Positions 32,052 to 41,731 of a stretch of DNA of 44,381 bases are shown here, one piece after another (position 1 is the stretch's first letter; each line of letters starts with the position of its first letter). The position numbers were made by a program, and so were the translations under genes. The DNA is from Stentor coeruleus (taxonomy: Eukaryota > Ciliophora > Heterotrichea > Heterotrichida > Stentoridae): contig MPUH01000589.1 in NCBI GenBank assembly GCA_001970955.1, positions 1 to 44,381 of the forward strand, in the 5' to 3' direction. A model generated the notes under the pieces. The model saw only the letters and a program-made list of their open reading frames with translations, made no database searches and was not told the DNA's origin.

Positions 32052-34481
32052 ATGAAAACTGCTCTAAACAGTGATCGTTCACACAACCTAAAAAAGCATC
32101 GGTCTGTTGATATTCATCATAAAAAAAACAGTTATTCTGATTCCCTACTCAAACCTCTAGTCCCAGCTCCAGATGTCCAAGAGCAAATCCGTGAGTACCT
32201 GCGCAAAGATCTAGAATCCAGACTTCCTATGCTAAAACTCCAATATTCAAGAGACATTTCACATATAAAAGACTATAAGTTTTCAAGGCAAAATCCGTAC
32301 CCGATATCATTACCTAAAAATATTAACGAATTAAGGAATTTAGTTGAATGCAGATCTCGCTCAACAATCGATGTAGCTTGTAGTAAAAATGAATGCATTG
32401 ATAGAATACTCATGGATTCTTTACAGAACTCTGGCAATACAGTTAGATATCTGGAAAAACTTGATCAGACACTGCCGAGTGGTAGAAAAGAAGCAGAGAA
32501 TTTGTTGAAGTGGTTTGAGGAGATGAAGGAAAGATATGAGAATAATGAACAATTTGAATTAGTGATTATTAAATGTGCGGAAGAATTGGTCAAGCAGGTT
32601 ATGGTGGAGTGTAAGGATAGAGGAGAGATGCTGAAGATTATTTTGGGGTATTATCAGAACATTTTCGAGGAAAAACGCAAGAAAATCGAAGAGACTATGT
32701 ACTCGATCGAGCAAATAACTGAAAAAAAAATTGCTAAACTAAAGCAATTACACGCTGAAGAGATTGAAGGCCACAAGCAGAAAATTGCCTTCTTAGAACT
32801 ATCAGCCAAAGAAATCGAAGAAAATATATCACGGTCACAACAAGAAGTCGGCATATACAAAAAGCGGTTCTACGAAATGCAAAAAGTCTTTCTCGAAAAC
32901 AAAAACCAAATACGAAAAAATTCAATGCCTGAACTTGAAGAAGATAGTTTTATAAGTCAAGACATCAAGCCTGCTCAATTAAGCTCAAGATGCCGATCAA
33001 AAAAAATACATCGAACCGAACTTACTGAGCCTGACAAGCTAAAAATTGAAGGATTAAAAATTTATACAAGCCAAAATAGAAAAAAAATAGAAAATCAACC
33101 AAAATCCCCTTACAGTGCCCTTGCGATAAATGATATGAATATTTTTCAGTTTAATACACAAACTTATGATAAAAATAAACCTTTGCTTGATGTAAAAATC
33201 AATATGCATGTTAAAAATATTGAAGTTCAGACTGAGATTGAAGAGAAATCAGAGATTTTTGACACTATAAATAAACTCAATACAAGCAAAACTTTTAGTA
33301 TTAAATACAATGGGTTTATTAGTATTTTTCCTGAAAGTGTTATTGTGAAGAAAGTGTTTATTAATAAAGGAAGCCAGATTGGTGAGAGTGAGGATAATTA
33401 TTTGCAAAAACCACAAAGGGCTTTTTCTTCTGTTGAGGATAATTATTTGCAAAAACCACAAAGGGCTTTTTCTTCTGTTCAGAGGAATTCTAATTACAAA
33501 AGCACTCTTAGTGTTGTAGATAAAAATGTGCAGAAGTCATATAGCTATCGAGAATCTGAAGACAATTCTTTAAATATATCAATAGTCTGGAAATCATACG
33601 ATGAAATTCTCAGGAAACGTCTTAAAACAAGCCTAAACCATTCCTCTAGCTCAGGTTCTGATTTAAGTTCAGAGGAAAGCAGCGAGAAAAAAAAACCTAA
33701 AAAAAAAACCAACAGAAAATCAGTTCCTAAAATACCTTTAAAATCAATGAAAATTTCTTCTGAGACCAAGAAAAAGATTAAAGATGGGCTAAATCTTGCA
33801 ACTGAAAGAAAAGGATATAGTAGAAAATCAATACTCATAACCCCTGCACATTCAACAAGCAGTGAAGGTGAAATGAAAAGTATAGAGAAAAAAAAAAATC
33901 AAAAAAATGGGAAAAAGAACTCAATTGATGCGGGGAAAAACATGAAAATTATTGCAAAAGCCTATAAAGAAACTGATAAAAATGATATGAAATCTCAAGC
34001 TACTAATAGACTAAAAGCTAAAGCTAGAGGGTCAGCAAAGAATATTTCAAGTCAAGAGAGTCAGGAAAAATTTAAGGTGAAAAGACAATCTCTCGATAAA
34101 ATAAAAAAGCCTTCGGGTAATGCTCCTAAGCCAAAAACCCCTATGAAACTTAATGATTTTGTTGAAGCCTTAGCTGATCATACTTTAAATACATCTCATT
34201 CTAAAAGTTTTTCTATTTTTCCGCCTTATGAAGGTAATAATGGGGCTGAGATAAATATTTTTAGCATTGCTATGGAAGATAAGAATAAAAGAAATATAGA
34301 GAAGGAAAAGGATGATGGAAAATTAGCAGCAGAAGAGGAAAAAAAAGAGAAAAAAGGTTTAATTATGGCAAGAGGTGAAAACAAGAAGAATATAATTAAA
34401 GAAGATGCAACTAAAAAAAATAAAGGTGTTGAAGAGAGAAATTTGAAAAATAATGAGAAGATTGGAAGATTTAAAGGATGA
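32052..34481 (+). CDS. Axonemal dynein light-chain-like coiled-coil protein, 809 aa
   Basis: Residues of about 150-285 resemble the axonemal dynein light chain domain (p28 and AXDND1 type): the stretch ECAEELVKQVMVECKDRG-like at about 172-195, where the family has ELIRQV and ERG, is followed by a continuous coiled coil (EKRKKIEETMYSIEQITEKK). The remainder, from about residue 300, is disordered, very lysine- and serine-rich, and probably phosphorylated (SSSSGSDLSSEESSEKKK). A perfect 45-bp in-frame tandem duplication repeats 15 residues (EDNYLQKPQRAFSSV) near residues 447-476. A role in axonemes or the ciliary base is inferred from the domain only. The start at 32052 is the first ATG of the frame. 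Confidence 0.72.
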   Translation: MKTALNSDRSHNLKKHRSVDIHHKKNSYSDSLLKPLVPAPDVQEQIREYLRKDLESRLPMLKLQYSRDISHIKDYKFSRQNPYPISLPKNINELRNLVECRSRSTIDVACSKNECIDRILMDSLQNSGNTVRYLEKLDQTLPSGRKEAENLLKWFEEMKERYENNEQFELVIIKCAEELVKQVMVECKDRGEMLKIILGYYQNIFEEKRKKIEETMYSIEQITEKKIAKLKQLHAEEIEGHKQKIAFLELSAKEIEENISRSQQEVGIYKKRFYEMQKVFLENKNQIRKNSMPELEEDSFISQDIKPAQLSSRCRSKKIHRTELTEPDKLKIEGLKIYTSQNRKKIENQPKSPYSALAINDMNIFQFNTQTYDKNKPLLDVKINMHVKNIEVQTEIEEKSEIFDTINKLNTSKTFSIKYNGFISIFPESVIVKKVFINKGSQIGESEDNYLQKPQRAFSSVEDNYLQKPQRAFSSVQRNSNYKSTLSVVDKNVQKSYSYRESEDNSLNISIVWKSYDEILRKRLKTSLNHSSSSGSDLSSEESSEKKKPKKKTNRKSVPKIPLKSMKISSETKKKIKDGLNLATERKGYSRKSILITPAHSTSSEGEMKSIEKKKNQKNGKKNSIDAGKNMKIIAKAYKETDKNDMKSQATNRLKAKARGSAKNISSQESQEKFKVKRQSLDKIKKPSGNAPKPKTPMKLNDFVEALADHTLNTSHSKSFSIFPPYEGNNGAEINIFSIAMEDKNKRNIEKEKDDGKLAAEEEKKEKKGLIMARGENKKNIIKEDATKKNKGVEERNLKNNEKIGRFKG
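33390..33479 (+). repeat. 45-bp in-frame tandem duplication
   Basis: 33390-33434 equals 33435-33479 exactly, duplicating 15 codons in the axonemal-type protein. There is no N between the units. It may be a real coding minisatellite or a small assembly duplication. Confidence 0.93.
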
Positions 34482-35201
34482 ACCAAATGCACAATTTAAA
34501 TTAATTCATAAAGATATCTGTTTAATAAAATTATTATATTTATTTTTCACAAGAATGACTGCATGATAATTTTGTCTTTAGTTTACTGTCCAAGATTTTT
34601 CCCTAACTTAAATTTTATATGCCAATATACTAACTTGTTTTTTATAGCATTTTTATATTGCCAAAAATAAAAAAATATAGTCTTAAAATTTATGAATCTT
34701 CATTTCTTATTTTTCTAGACTTTGCATAAAAAAAATTTATCCTTATTTTCAGGCGTTCTTGAAGAGAAGATATTAAGCTCCAAAAATATTAGTTTTAAGT
34801 TTTTTTTCACCAAATTATCAATTCAAATCTTATACCAATATTTCACCCTGCAAAGAACCTTAGTAGCCTTTGATTATTACAAAATGAGCCTTATATGCAA
34901 AAAATTAATACTAAAGAACTAAAAATTCCTGTAAAGAAAATGAATAAGTCAGAACTTTGAAGTAATTTGGTATATATTCGCAATTTAAAGTCTAAATTTT
35001 TAATCAAAGTATAAAATTATAGAAAATATCATTTAATTTATTAGTTTTAATGATAGCATCATCTCAAAAGCATATTATTAATAAATCAGGTAACAAAATT
35101 AATTGATGAGACTAGTCACTATAAACTTATATCAAAAGTTTTGATACAGCAAGGCGTTAAGAAGAAAAAATAATTACTAAACTATTACTTAAAGCTAATA
35201 A
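34482..35201. other. Convergent intergenic region, no gene seen
   Basis: AT-rich region between two genes that converge (809-aa protein on plus, 384-aa protein on minus), so it should hold both 3' ends. A 66-codon open stretch at 34722-34922 lacks an ATG start context and any family resemblance. Confidence 0.5.
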
Positions 35202-36356
35202 TTAACCCATGCTCAATAGGTATTCAAGATCATCATGAGAGCAATCTTGCAAAAAGTCTTTTTCTCTTAATTGATATTCCTTAAACTGCTTATTCAGAAT
35301 AGCTATATTCTTCAAGAAATCTTTTTCCATTTTTGAATTCTCAATTTCTTTTTTCAGCACACTTTCTTCATTTTTCAAGTCGCGAATTTTGCTTAAAAAA
35401 GCTCTCCCATCTCCGATACTGTAAATTAAATCGCCTTCAAGTTGTTTTATTATACTTTTCTTTTCGATAACTGATTTTTGTAAATTTTTTTGAAAGATTA
35501 TCAAATTATTTCTCAGCTCTTCTTTAAGCAAAAGCTTGGATCTTAAATTCAAAGCTTCATTTGTCAGTTGTGGGTACAATTTAATATCTTCCAAAGTCCT
35601 TTTCTTATTAGGTGAAGCACATTTCCTGATAGGAGAAATACTTTTCGCTTTATTACCCCTTTTATCATTTAAGGCAATTTTACTAAAAGAGAAACTGTTC
35701 GATACTTGAACTGTATCCTGTGTTGAGTTAATCGGCACACTCGATTTTGAAAGTGATCTATTTTTCATCTCAATATTTGGTTTAATCATCGACACTTCTT
35801 CAATTTTACTAGTGTCCTCAATTTTCCTAAAGTTATCTATTTTATTTTTGTTTTCTTCAATAATATCAATCCTTTCAATTAGGACTTTTTGTAAGTATTT
35901 GAGCTTCTCTTGTAGGGCTAAATTTTTTAACAGCTCTTTTTTTACCTCTAAAGTTGAAGATTCTTCAAGTTCCGCGAATTCTTCGTTGTATTGAGTTTTC
36001 TTTAGATTATCTAAAATACTATGATTTTCTATATAATCATAGGAAATTGGTAATGCTTCACGAACTTCATTTTCATATTTGCATGTTATGTCTTTGTATA
36101 TAAGTGATCGCTTTTTAGATATAGTCTCCTGATCTGATAGTTGCTCTCTAGAATCTTCGATTTTTTGAAGAACAAAGTGTTTTTTGCTTCGAAGTTCTCG
36201 AAGATCTTTGCAATCTGAATTGTCATTAAGCAGCTTTTTTATCTTTAATATGTTTATGTCGTATTTAATTGAACTTTTTTTTTGGTAGTAAGCTTTGGCA
36301 AGAGCTACGTGACTTATCAGCTCAGGATCTTTTCCAATACTTTTTCCACAGCCCAT
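35202..36356 (-). CDS. Coiled-coil protein with N-terminal lipidation signal, 384 aa
   Basis: Starts MGCGKSIGKD: Gly2 with Ser6 fits an N-myristoylation signal and Cys3 a palmitoylation site, so membrane anchoring is likely. The rest is largely alpha-helical coiled coil with Lys/Glu-rich heptads, interrupted near residues 200-250 by a serine-rich, disordered linker (SLSKSSVPINS, KSISPIRKCASPNKKR) with possible proline-directed phosphorylation sites. No catalytic domain is visible. The lipid signal at the extreme N-terminus strongly supports the ATG at 36356. Function unknown; a cortical or ciliary membrane scaffold is a guess. Confidence 0.75.
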   Translation of the reverse strand: MGCGKSIGKDPELISHVALAKAYYQKKSSIKYDINILKIKKLLNDNSDCKDLRELRSKKHFVLQKIEDSREQLSDQETISKKRSLIYKDITCKYENEVREALPISYDYIENHSILDNLKKTQYNEEFAELEESSTLEVKKELLKNLALQEKLKYLQKVLIERIDIIEENKNKIDNFRKIEDTSKIEEVSMIKPNIEMKNRSLSKSSVPINSTQDTVQVSNSFSFSKIALNDKRGNKAKSISPIRKCASPNKKRTLEDIKLYPQLTNEALNLRSKLLLKEELRNNLIIFQKNLQKSVIEKKSIIKQLEGDLIYSIGDGRAFLSKIRDLKNEESVLKKEIENSKMEKDFLKNIAILNKQFKEYQLREKDFLQDCSHDDLEYLLSMG

Positions 36357-36573
36357 ATTTCTGTTAATTATTATCTTTGAGGACTTTTTATGAAGATAAA
36401 AAATACAAAGATTTTTAAAAGGAGAATTTAAATTATTGAGGAAAATTGAGTTGCGTGAAAATAATTAAGTTAGAGAACATCAATGAATTTAAAAATCTAT
36501 GATTTAGAAATAAACATATAATTAATTGAAAAGCTAAATATTAGTTTATATATGGAATATGTAACATTGTTAG

Positions 36574-36738
36574 AAACAGTAAAGACCTCCTCAGCCAAGT
36601 AAAGAGTCACATAACCAGTGACAACGAGTGGTTTAACATACCGAATCTGCCTAAAGAAAGAGATCGTAGGACAAACAAACCTCGATCGGACAAGGTTTAA
36701 ATCATGCCACTTTAACTACCTACTTTAAACTTTAACTT
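36574..36738 (-). repeat. Dispersed repeat, copy 2 (about 165 bp)
   Basis: Inverted relative to copy 1 at 23667-23831, with only scattered differences. On the minus strand, GAGGT replaces GAGAT and can still pair with ATCTC through a G-U pair, while the outer stem has one mismatch. One extra base relative to copy 1 (ACAACGAGTGG versus ACAACAGTGG) breaks any shared reading frame. It lies between the coiled-coil and kinase genes. Confidence 0.8.
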
Positions 36739-37038
36739 AGTTAACAATTTAGTATTAGTAAATAATAATATTCAGGTTATAAAATGTTTTGATTTTTATA
36801 TTACTACTTTAAAAAAGTAAATTAGAATCATGAATTTTTTCTAATATATCAATTGTCGTCAATAAATTTCCCTGTTCTTCTTCTATTATTTTTTTAATAC
36901 TTATTATATACATATAATAGTTAACTTAAGCGCATACCACATAGCTTTAATCTTAACCCAAACCATTCCTTCTAGTCATTTCTTAACCTATTTTATTATC
37001 CATATAGGAACTAATTTTTCTAATTAACTACTTTTTTT

Positions 37039-38769
37039 CTAATCATCACACACAAACAAAAAAGTTTGCATTGACTCAAGGATATTTCCTGCCTCAACCA
37101 TACTAATCCTTTTACTCCTATCAAAATCAAGCATCTTTCTAAGTAAAGTTCTAGCCCACTCATAAGGCAAAGAATCAATCCCATTCATCAACTTGCTTTT
37201 ATTTGCATAAAGATTTAGGTCGGAAGTGAATTTTTCCCTAACCAAAAAATGATAAAAAGTCATTCCAAGGGAGAAAACATCAGCTTTAGACTTGCTATAT
37301 CCCATCTTTTCATGCGTACTAAAAATCAATTGTATATCAGGATCAGCATATCCAAATGTTCCAGCATAATGATCGTTTTCTAATTTGGTTGCCACAGTAT
37401 TATGCTTTGCATCTATAACTGCAACATCAAAATCAATGATATAAAAAAAGTTATTCTCTATTAAAATATTGTCTGGTTTGATGTCTAGGTGAAAAATTTT
37501 TTTTTGGTGAAGGAGGATAAAGGAATTTAATAGTTTTTTGAACATGCTTTTAATGAACTCTTCTTCTAAAACAATTGATGCATCAATTAAATTTCTGATA
37601 TAATGACTTAGATTTTTCCCTACCCATTGCATGACTAGTGTTATTTCACGAAAACCATCATCATTTATTGTTGAGCAGGTTCCGTAGTATTCAAGGAAAC
37701 AATTTTCTGAAGTCCTCAGTGAGCTTAGTTTAGAGTAGATATTAATTTCTTCAATAACCCTAGAAAAGTTTGCTTCGTGTGTGGTTTCTATGTAGATTTT
37801 GAGACAGACGATTTTGTTTTTCCATTTACCTTTGAATATATTAGAATAAAAATTTTCAGTAGTTTTTGTATTTAAACAACCTCCGATTCGAATAATGTCT
37901 TTAGCATCAATCGCATAATCAATCTTGCCGATATCATTTTCCATATTTTCATTATTAGCTCTCTCATCATCATTTTGCTTTTGGCCTTCAATTATCTCCT
38001 TTTGTTTTAACTCAACCTTTTCTTTAGCTTCTATTCTCTCCATCTTCATTTCCAATTTATCACAAATACTATAGAAGTGTTTTTTATCATATAAACTCTC
38101 CATCTCTATCTTTTCAAGAATTTCAATGATTTTCCATTCTCTTTCACAATCTTTTTCAGCACATTTTTTTAGATTGCTAAGTTCGTTCTGCCTCATCATA
38201 AATAATATTATGTCATTAACAATAGCCCCAGCATAATCTTGGAGCTCTAATCCATATTCAAGAGCTTTTTGTATATATTTGGCTAGCTTTTTATACAATT
38301 TTGTAGATGGATTTGCTGTGCATTCTAAAGAAAGATCCAGAATATTCTCACAAACTAAGCTTGAAAGGAGTCCTAGAGATGAGAATGTAGGAAAAGATGA
38401 TGAGATAGGTTTTAAAAAAATAGACATTTCTATAAGTTCTTTAAGGGATTGAGATTTAGCAGATAATTTTATTAGAATTTTGTCAAATATTTTTCCTGCT
38501 TCACCAGGGTTTGGCATAGAAAAAAGATGAGATGCTTTTTTGAGTAGTGGGTTAATTTCGGACCAGTCGCAATTTGAGTCTAAAATGATTCTGTAAAGAA
38601 TTGCAGAATAAAATAACTTTTTTTGATCTTCGCTAAAAGAAGAGTAGTTATATTCATTTAGTTCATCCAAGCTGATATTGGGTAGAGTTGAAAGAGAAAA
38701 TTCGCATTTTTCAAAAAATTGTTTTGATGACTCATGCTTAAGTGTCTTGATCAATTCAGCAAAAGACAT
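37039..38769 (-). CDS. Atypical protein kinase with helical N-terminal region, 576 aa
   Basis: Residues of about 290-570 form a eukaryotic protein kinase domain: Lys324 in the VCLKIY strand, the catalytic loop HLDIKPDN (427-434, Asp429), and an activation segment with AGTFGYADPD, the APE-like region, followed by ADVFSLGMTFYHFL. Two key motifs deviate: the metal-binding DFG is DFD (446-448), and the glycine-rich loop (near IGGCLNTKTTENFY) is incomplete. HLD replaces HRD. The residues needed for phosphotransfer are otherwise present, so it may be active. The N-terminal 290 residues are helical, without a known domain. Substrate and pathway are unknown; a relation to ciliate-expanded kinase families is likely. 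Confidence 0.88.
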   Translation of the reverse strand: MSFAELIKTLKHESSKQFFEKCEFSLSTLPNISLDELNEYNYSSFSEDQKKLFYSAILYRIILDSNCDWSEINPLLKKASHLFSMPNPGEAGKIFDKILIKLSAKSQSLKELIEMSIFLKPISSSFPTFSSLGLLSSLVCENILDLSLECTANPSTKLYKKLAKYIQKALEYGLELQDYAGAIVNDIILFMMRQNELSNLKKCAEKDCEREWKIIEILEKIEMESLYDKKHFYSICDKLEMKMERIEAKEKVELKQKEIIEGQKQNDDERANNENMENDIGKIDYAIDAKDIIRIGGCLNTKTTENFYSNIFKGKWKNKIVCLKIYIETTHEANFSRVIEEINIYSKLSSLRTSENCFLEYYGTCSTINDDGFREITLVMQWVGKNLSHYIRNLIDASIVLEEEFIKSMFKKLLNSFILLHQKKIFHLDIKPDNILIENNFFYIIDFDVAVIDAKHNTVATKLENDHYAGTFGYADPDIQLIFSTHEKMGYSKSKADVFSLGMTFYHFLVREKFTSDLNLYANKSKLMNGIDSLPYEWARTLLRKMLDFDRSKRISMVEAGNILESMQTFLFVCDD

Positions 38770-40222
38770 TTATAGAATCTATTGTGAATAATTAAATTAG
38801 GACGCATTTAGTGGATATTTATATCATTACCTTGCCTTCACATTTAATCATAATCTTATTACAAAAAATACTGTGAGCTGTATCATAAAGAATATACTCA
38901 GAGAACCTAAAAAAAATCCATTCTTTTATAAAGAATATCATATCATCTTCTTACTCAAAATTATCATATATTTATTATCTCTACAAAATGATTTCTAGCC
39001 TAATTTTCTATAATAAACTAAAAATTCTGCAATCAAATAATCATATACTCTTATCAAACTCAAGTGTCTCACTCACAAATTTTTAGTCTATGCAAATACC
39101 CTTATAGAACTCTAGAATTTTATGTAATTTTCTTTTCTTATAAAATCAGTCATAAAAGCTTATATTTTTTTCTTATTTAAAGCTACTTTGATTATGAGTT
39201 TTACCTTAATGGCATTTTCCCATTGATTTAATTAAGCTAGAATTCCATGATAATATATTGTAAATATTTGGCTGAAAAACTTATTATATGATTTAAACCT
39301 GATAATTATTTATGCATGCATAAGCCAAATAAAAGTTTGAATGGATAAAATTTAATATATTACTCCTCTATAGCTTTAGCATCATCAATATTATCATATT
39401 GTCCAAAGATTATCATTTTCTTTATTTTATCAAGTATTTATCCTCTTAAGTAACTACCTAGTTTTTCACTATTACTAAATTTCCCAGAACCCCAATTACA
39501 CTATATTCAAATATAATTTTTATACAAAAATAAAATGTTATTTTAATTATAATCATTGCTTCTCACAGTAAATATGCTCATCATCTTGCTTAATCAGGCA
39601 TTTACAACCCAAGGAGATTATTATAATTCAATTTAGCGATGTAAAATTTATTTAGTTTGAATCGATTACTCTTTCTTTCCTTTGCAGACTCGGCAGACAC
39701 TGTGTCCCCGCTTGCGCATAAAATACAAAATACCATATGCATGATATTTTTAGTCAGTTACTACTTGTAATTCAGGATATCCTACCAGACCTTAAATTAT
39801 CAAATTAATCATAAGGTACATCTGAAAAATCAAAGAATAAAATAATGCAATAAAGTTATTTCTATTCTATTTTTTTAGTTTACAGCTTTTCAACATAAGC
39901 TTATTGTAAAACTTAAATAAAGCTGTTTGAGAATCTGGTAGGGTTGCAAAAGAAATATATCCATAATTTCGTATATCAAATTAATATTTCTAAGGCTATA
40001 TTAAATTCTAATTTCTCTACAAAAGTTTTTAACTAATAACAGCAAGCTTCTTTTTGTTGTGAATTATTATTATACATAATTATGAACTTTTTAGCATTTA
40101 GGAAGCCTTAAAGAAGCAATTATCAATCAAAAAATATTCAAGCCTTTTAAATATAAACATCTCTAAATGCTATTTGATAATAATTATCATATCTATATCA
40201 TATTGAAATATTTCTTATACCA
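38770..40222. other. Gene-poor region
   Basis: No open frame of note on either strand. One GC-richer island near 39685-39720 (containing GTGTCCCCGCTTGCGCAT) resembles the candidate transposon end at 41095. Otherwise plain AT-rich sequence. Confidence 0.5.
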
Positions 40223-40351
40223 CATAAAAAATTCAATCACTTATATTTTCACTGTTTTATAAAACTCGAAAATAATTCATATCAATNCATAAAAAATTCA
40301 ATCACTTATATTTTCACTGTTTTATAAAACTCGAAAATAATTCATATCAAT
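40223..40351. repeat. 64-bp exact duplication around N at 40287
   Basis: 40223-40286 equals 40288-40351 exactly, split by one N. Confidence 0.93.
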
Positions 40352-40832
40352 TTTTACTAGTTTTAGATAAAAGGAAGGTATCAAAAATATTTCCTATGTG
40401 CTTTCACATATTAGATTGATGCACCTATGATAATGCATTGAATCATTTTATATTTATCAAGGCTTAAATACATAAAAATCTAACTTTTATCAAAAAAGGA
40501 TTTTATTTATATAAGAAAGGATTATGAGTGCAATAAAGCATGATCTTATTCAAAGGGTTTAATATATACTCTCTAAAGATAAAATCATAAATTCTTCTAG
40601 CCAAGAAAATTGAAATTTTAAAAAAAAAAAAAATTGGCATAAATCACTGACAAATTGTATACTGAAATATAATAAAAATAACACATTAACCATAATAAAA
40701 ATATTCCTGAAATCATTTTTATAGGGTAGATTTGGTTGATTTTTTTTCAAAGCTAATAAATCGAAATTATTGTGTTACTTAAATGTCTAAACTCATTTTC
40801 TAAATATATGAAAGAATATTCTAGAAATAGAA
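40352..40832. other. Gene-poor region
   Basis: No gene recognised. Contains a run of about 14 A near 40620. Confidence 0.5.
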
Positions 40833-41022
40833 GACAACTAATTTCAAGATTTATATTTTCAATTTCTCGAAGGATTATATTTTCCTGCAACAATCTTTAA
40901 GAAACTAGCTTAAAGGATAGGCTAATTGACAACTAATTTCAAGATTTATATTTTCAATTTCTCGAAGGATTATATTTTCCTGCAACAATCTTTAAGAAAC
41001 TAGCTTAAAGGATAGGCTAATT
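40833..41022. repeat. 95-bp perfect tandem duplication
   Basis: 40833-40927 equals 40928-41022 exactly. Unlike the other long exact duplications in this window it has no N, so it is either a true tandem duplication or a gap closed wrongly. Confidence 0.93.
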
Positions 41023-41094
41023 GAGATTAATAATCGAAATATAAACTTTAAAGCTCCTAGAAATAAGAATAAACGTTCAAGATGATTAGTAATA

Positions 41095-41660
41095 CAGGTG
41101 GACCCCGCATAAGTGCATGACTCAGGAATTCTTATTTCTGCGCTAAATTGAGGTTTCACTAATGTGAAGTTTCAGAAACTAACTATCTAATCGTGTTTGG
41201 ACTTTTTTTTACTTGTATCATCAAAAATTGCTTCCTCAATCTTCTGAACTGATTCATTATGACTAATTCCCTTTGGCAAGCTGCTTTTCTTAGAATTTGA
41301 TAGAAATCATTATTCTTATTATTAGATCAGATTCAGTATCTTTTGCAGGCTCTGATACTTTTGACTCCTCATTAACAAAATAATCAATTAAAAGTTTATA
41401 TTGATCTTGACAGTATAAAATATCTTGATCTATTTGCAATTTTTCATTAATGTCTTCTGGGTTTAATATTTGATACTCATGAAGGTGAATTGGCTCATTA
41501 GACTTTAAATCCTGTTCTTCTCCAATATTTAGAAATAGTTCATGAATCAGCTATATAATTTATAGCATTCAATATTATTACCTCCTTCACTAATTCTAAG
41601 TAGTTCTTTGAAAAATCTCACAATTTTCTGATGTGGAAACATCAAGTTGATTATCAATAT
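41095..41660 (-). mobile_element. Possible pogo-like transposon remnant, truncated
   Basis: A TA dinucleotide is followed at 41095 by CAGGTGGACCCCGCATAAGT, which has the CAG start, TA target and CCCCGC content seen at pogo/Tigger-type ends. About 70-100 bp inside this end, the minus strand carries decayed coding sequence: NPEDINEKLQIDQDILYCQ, FVNEESKVSEPAKDTESDL and a tail EAIFDDTSKKKSKHD before a stop. Frameshifts and stops separate the pieces. An acidic C-terminal tail would fit a CENP-B/pogo transposase, but no catalytic region is seen and no opposite inverted end was found before the gene at 41732. Confidence 0.3.
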
Positions 41661-41731
41661 ACTTTACTATTTCTTTGTTTTCAGCATTTTTTTTTAGTTT
41701 ATTCTAATATTATTATACCATATTATGTTAA

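Noticed and set aside
34722-34922. Open frame of 66 codons
   Set aside because: Short, lysine- and phenylalanine-rich as expected from AT-rich intergenic DNA, with no resemblance or neighbours supporting it.
39685-39720. Possible tRNA in a GC-rich island
   Set aside because: No cloverleaf, acceptor stem or T-loop could be drawn; the island fits better as a weak match to the candidate transposon end.
40559-40750. Minus-strand open frame of 63 codons
   Set aside because: Hydrophobic only because of T-rich sequence and a poly(A) run; no support.
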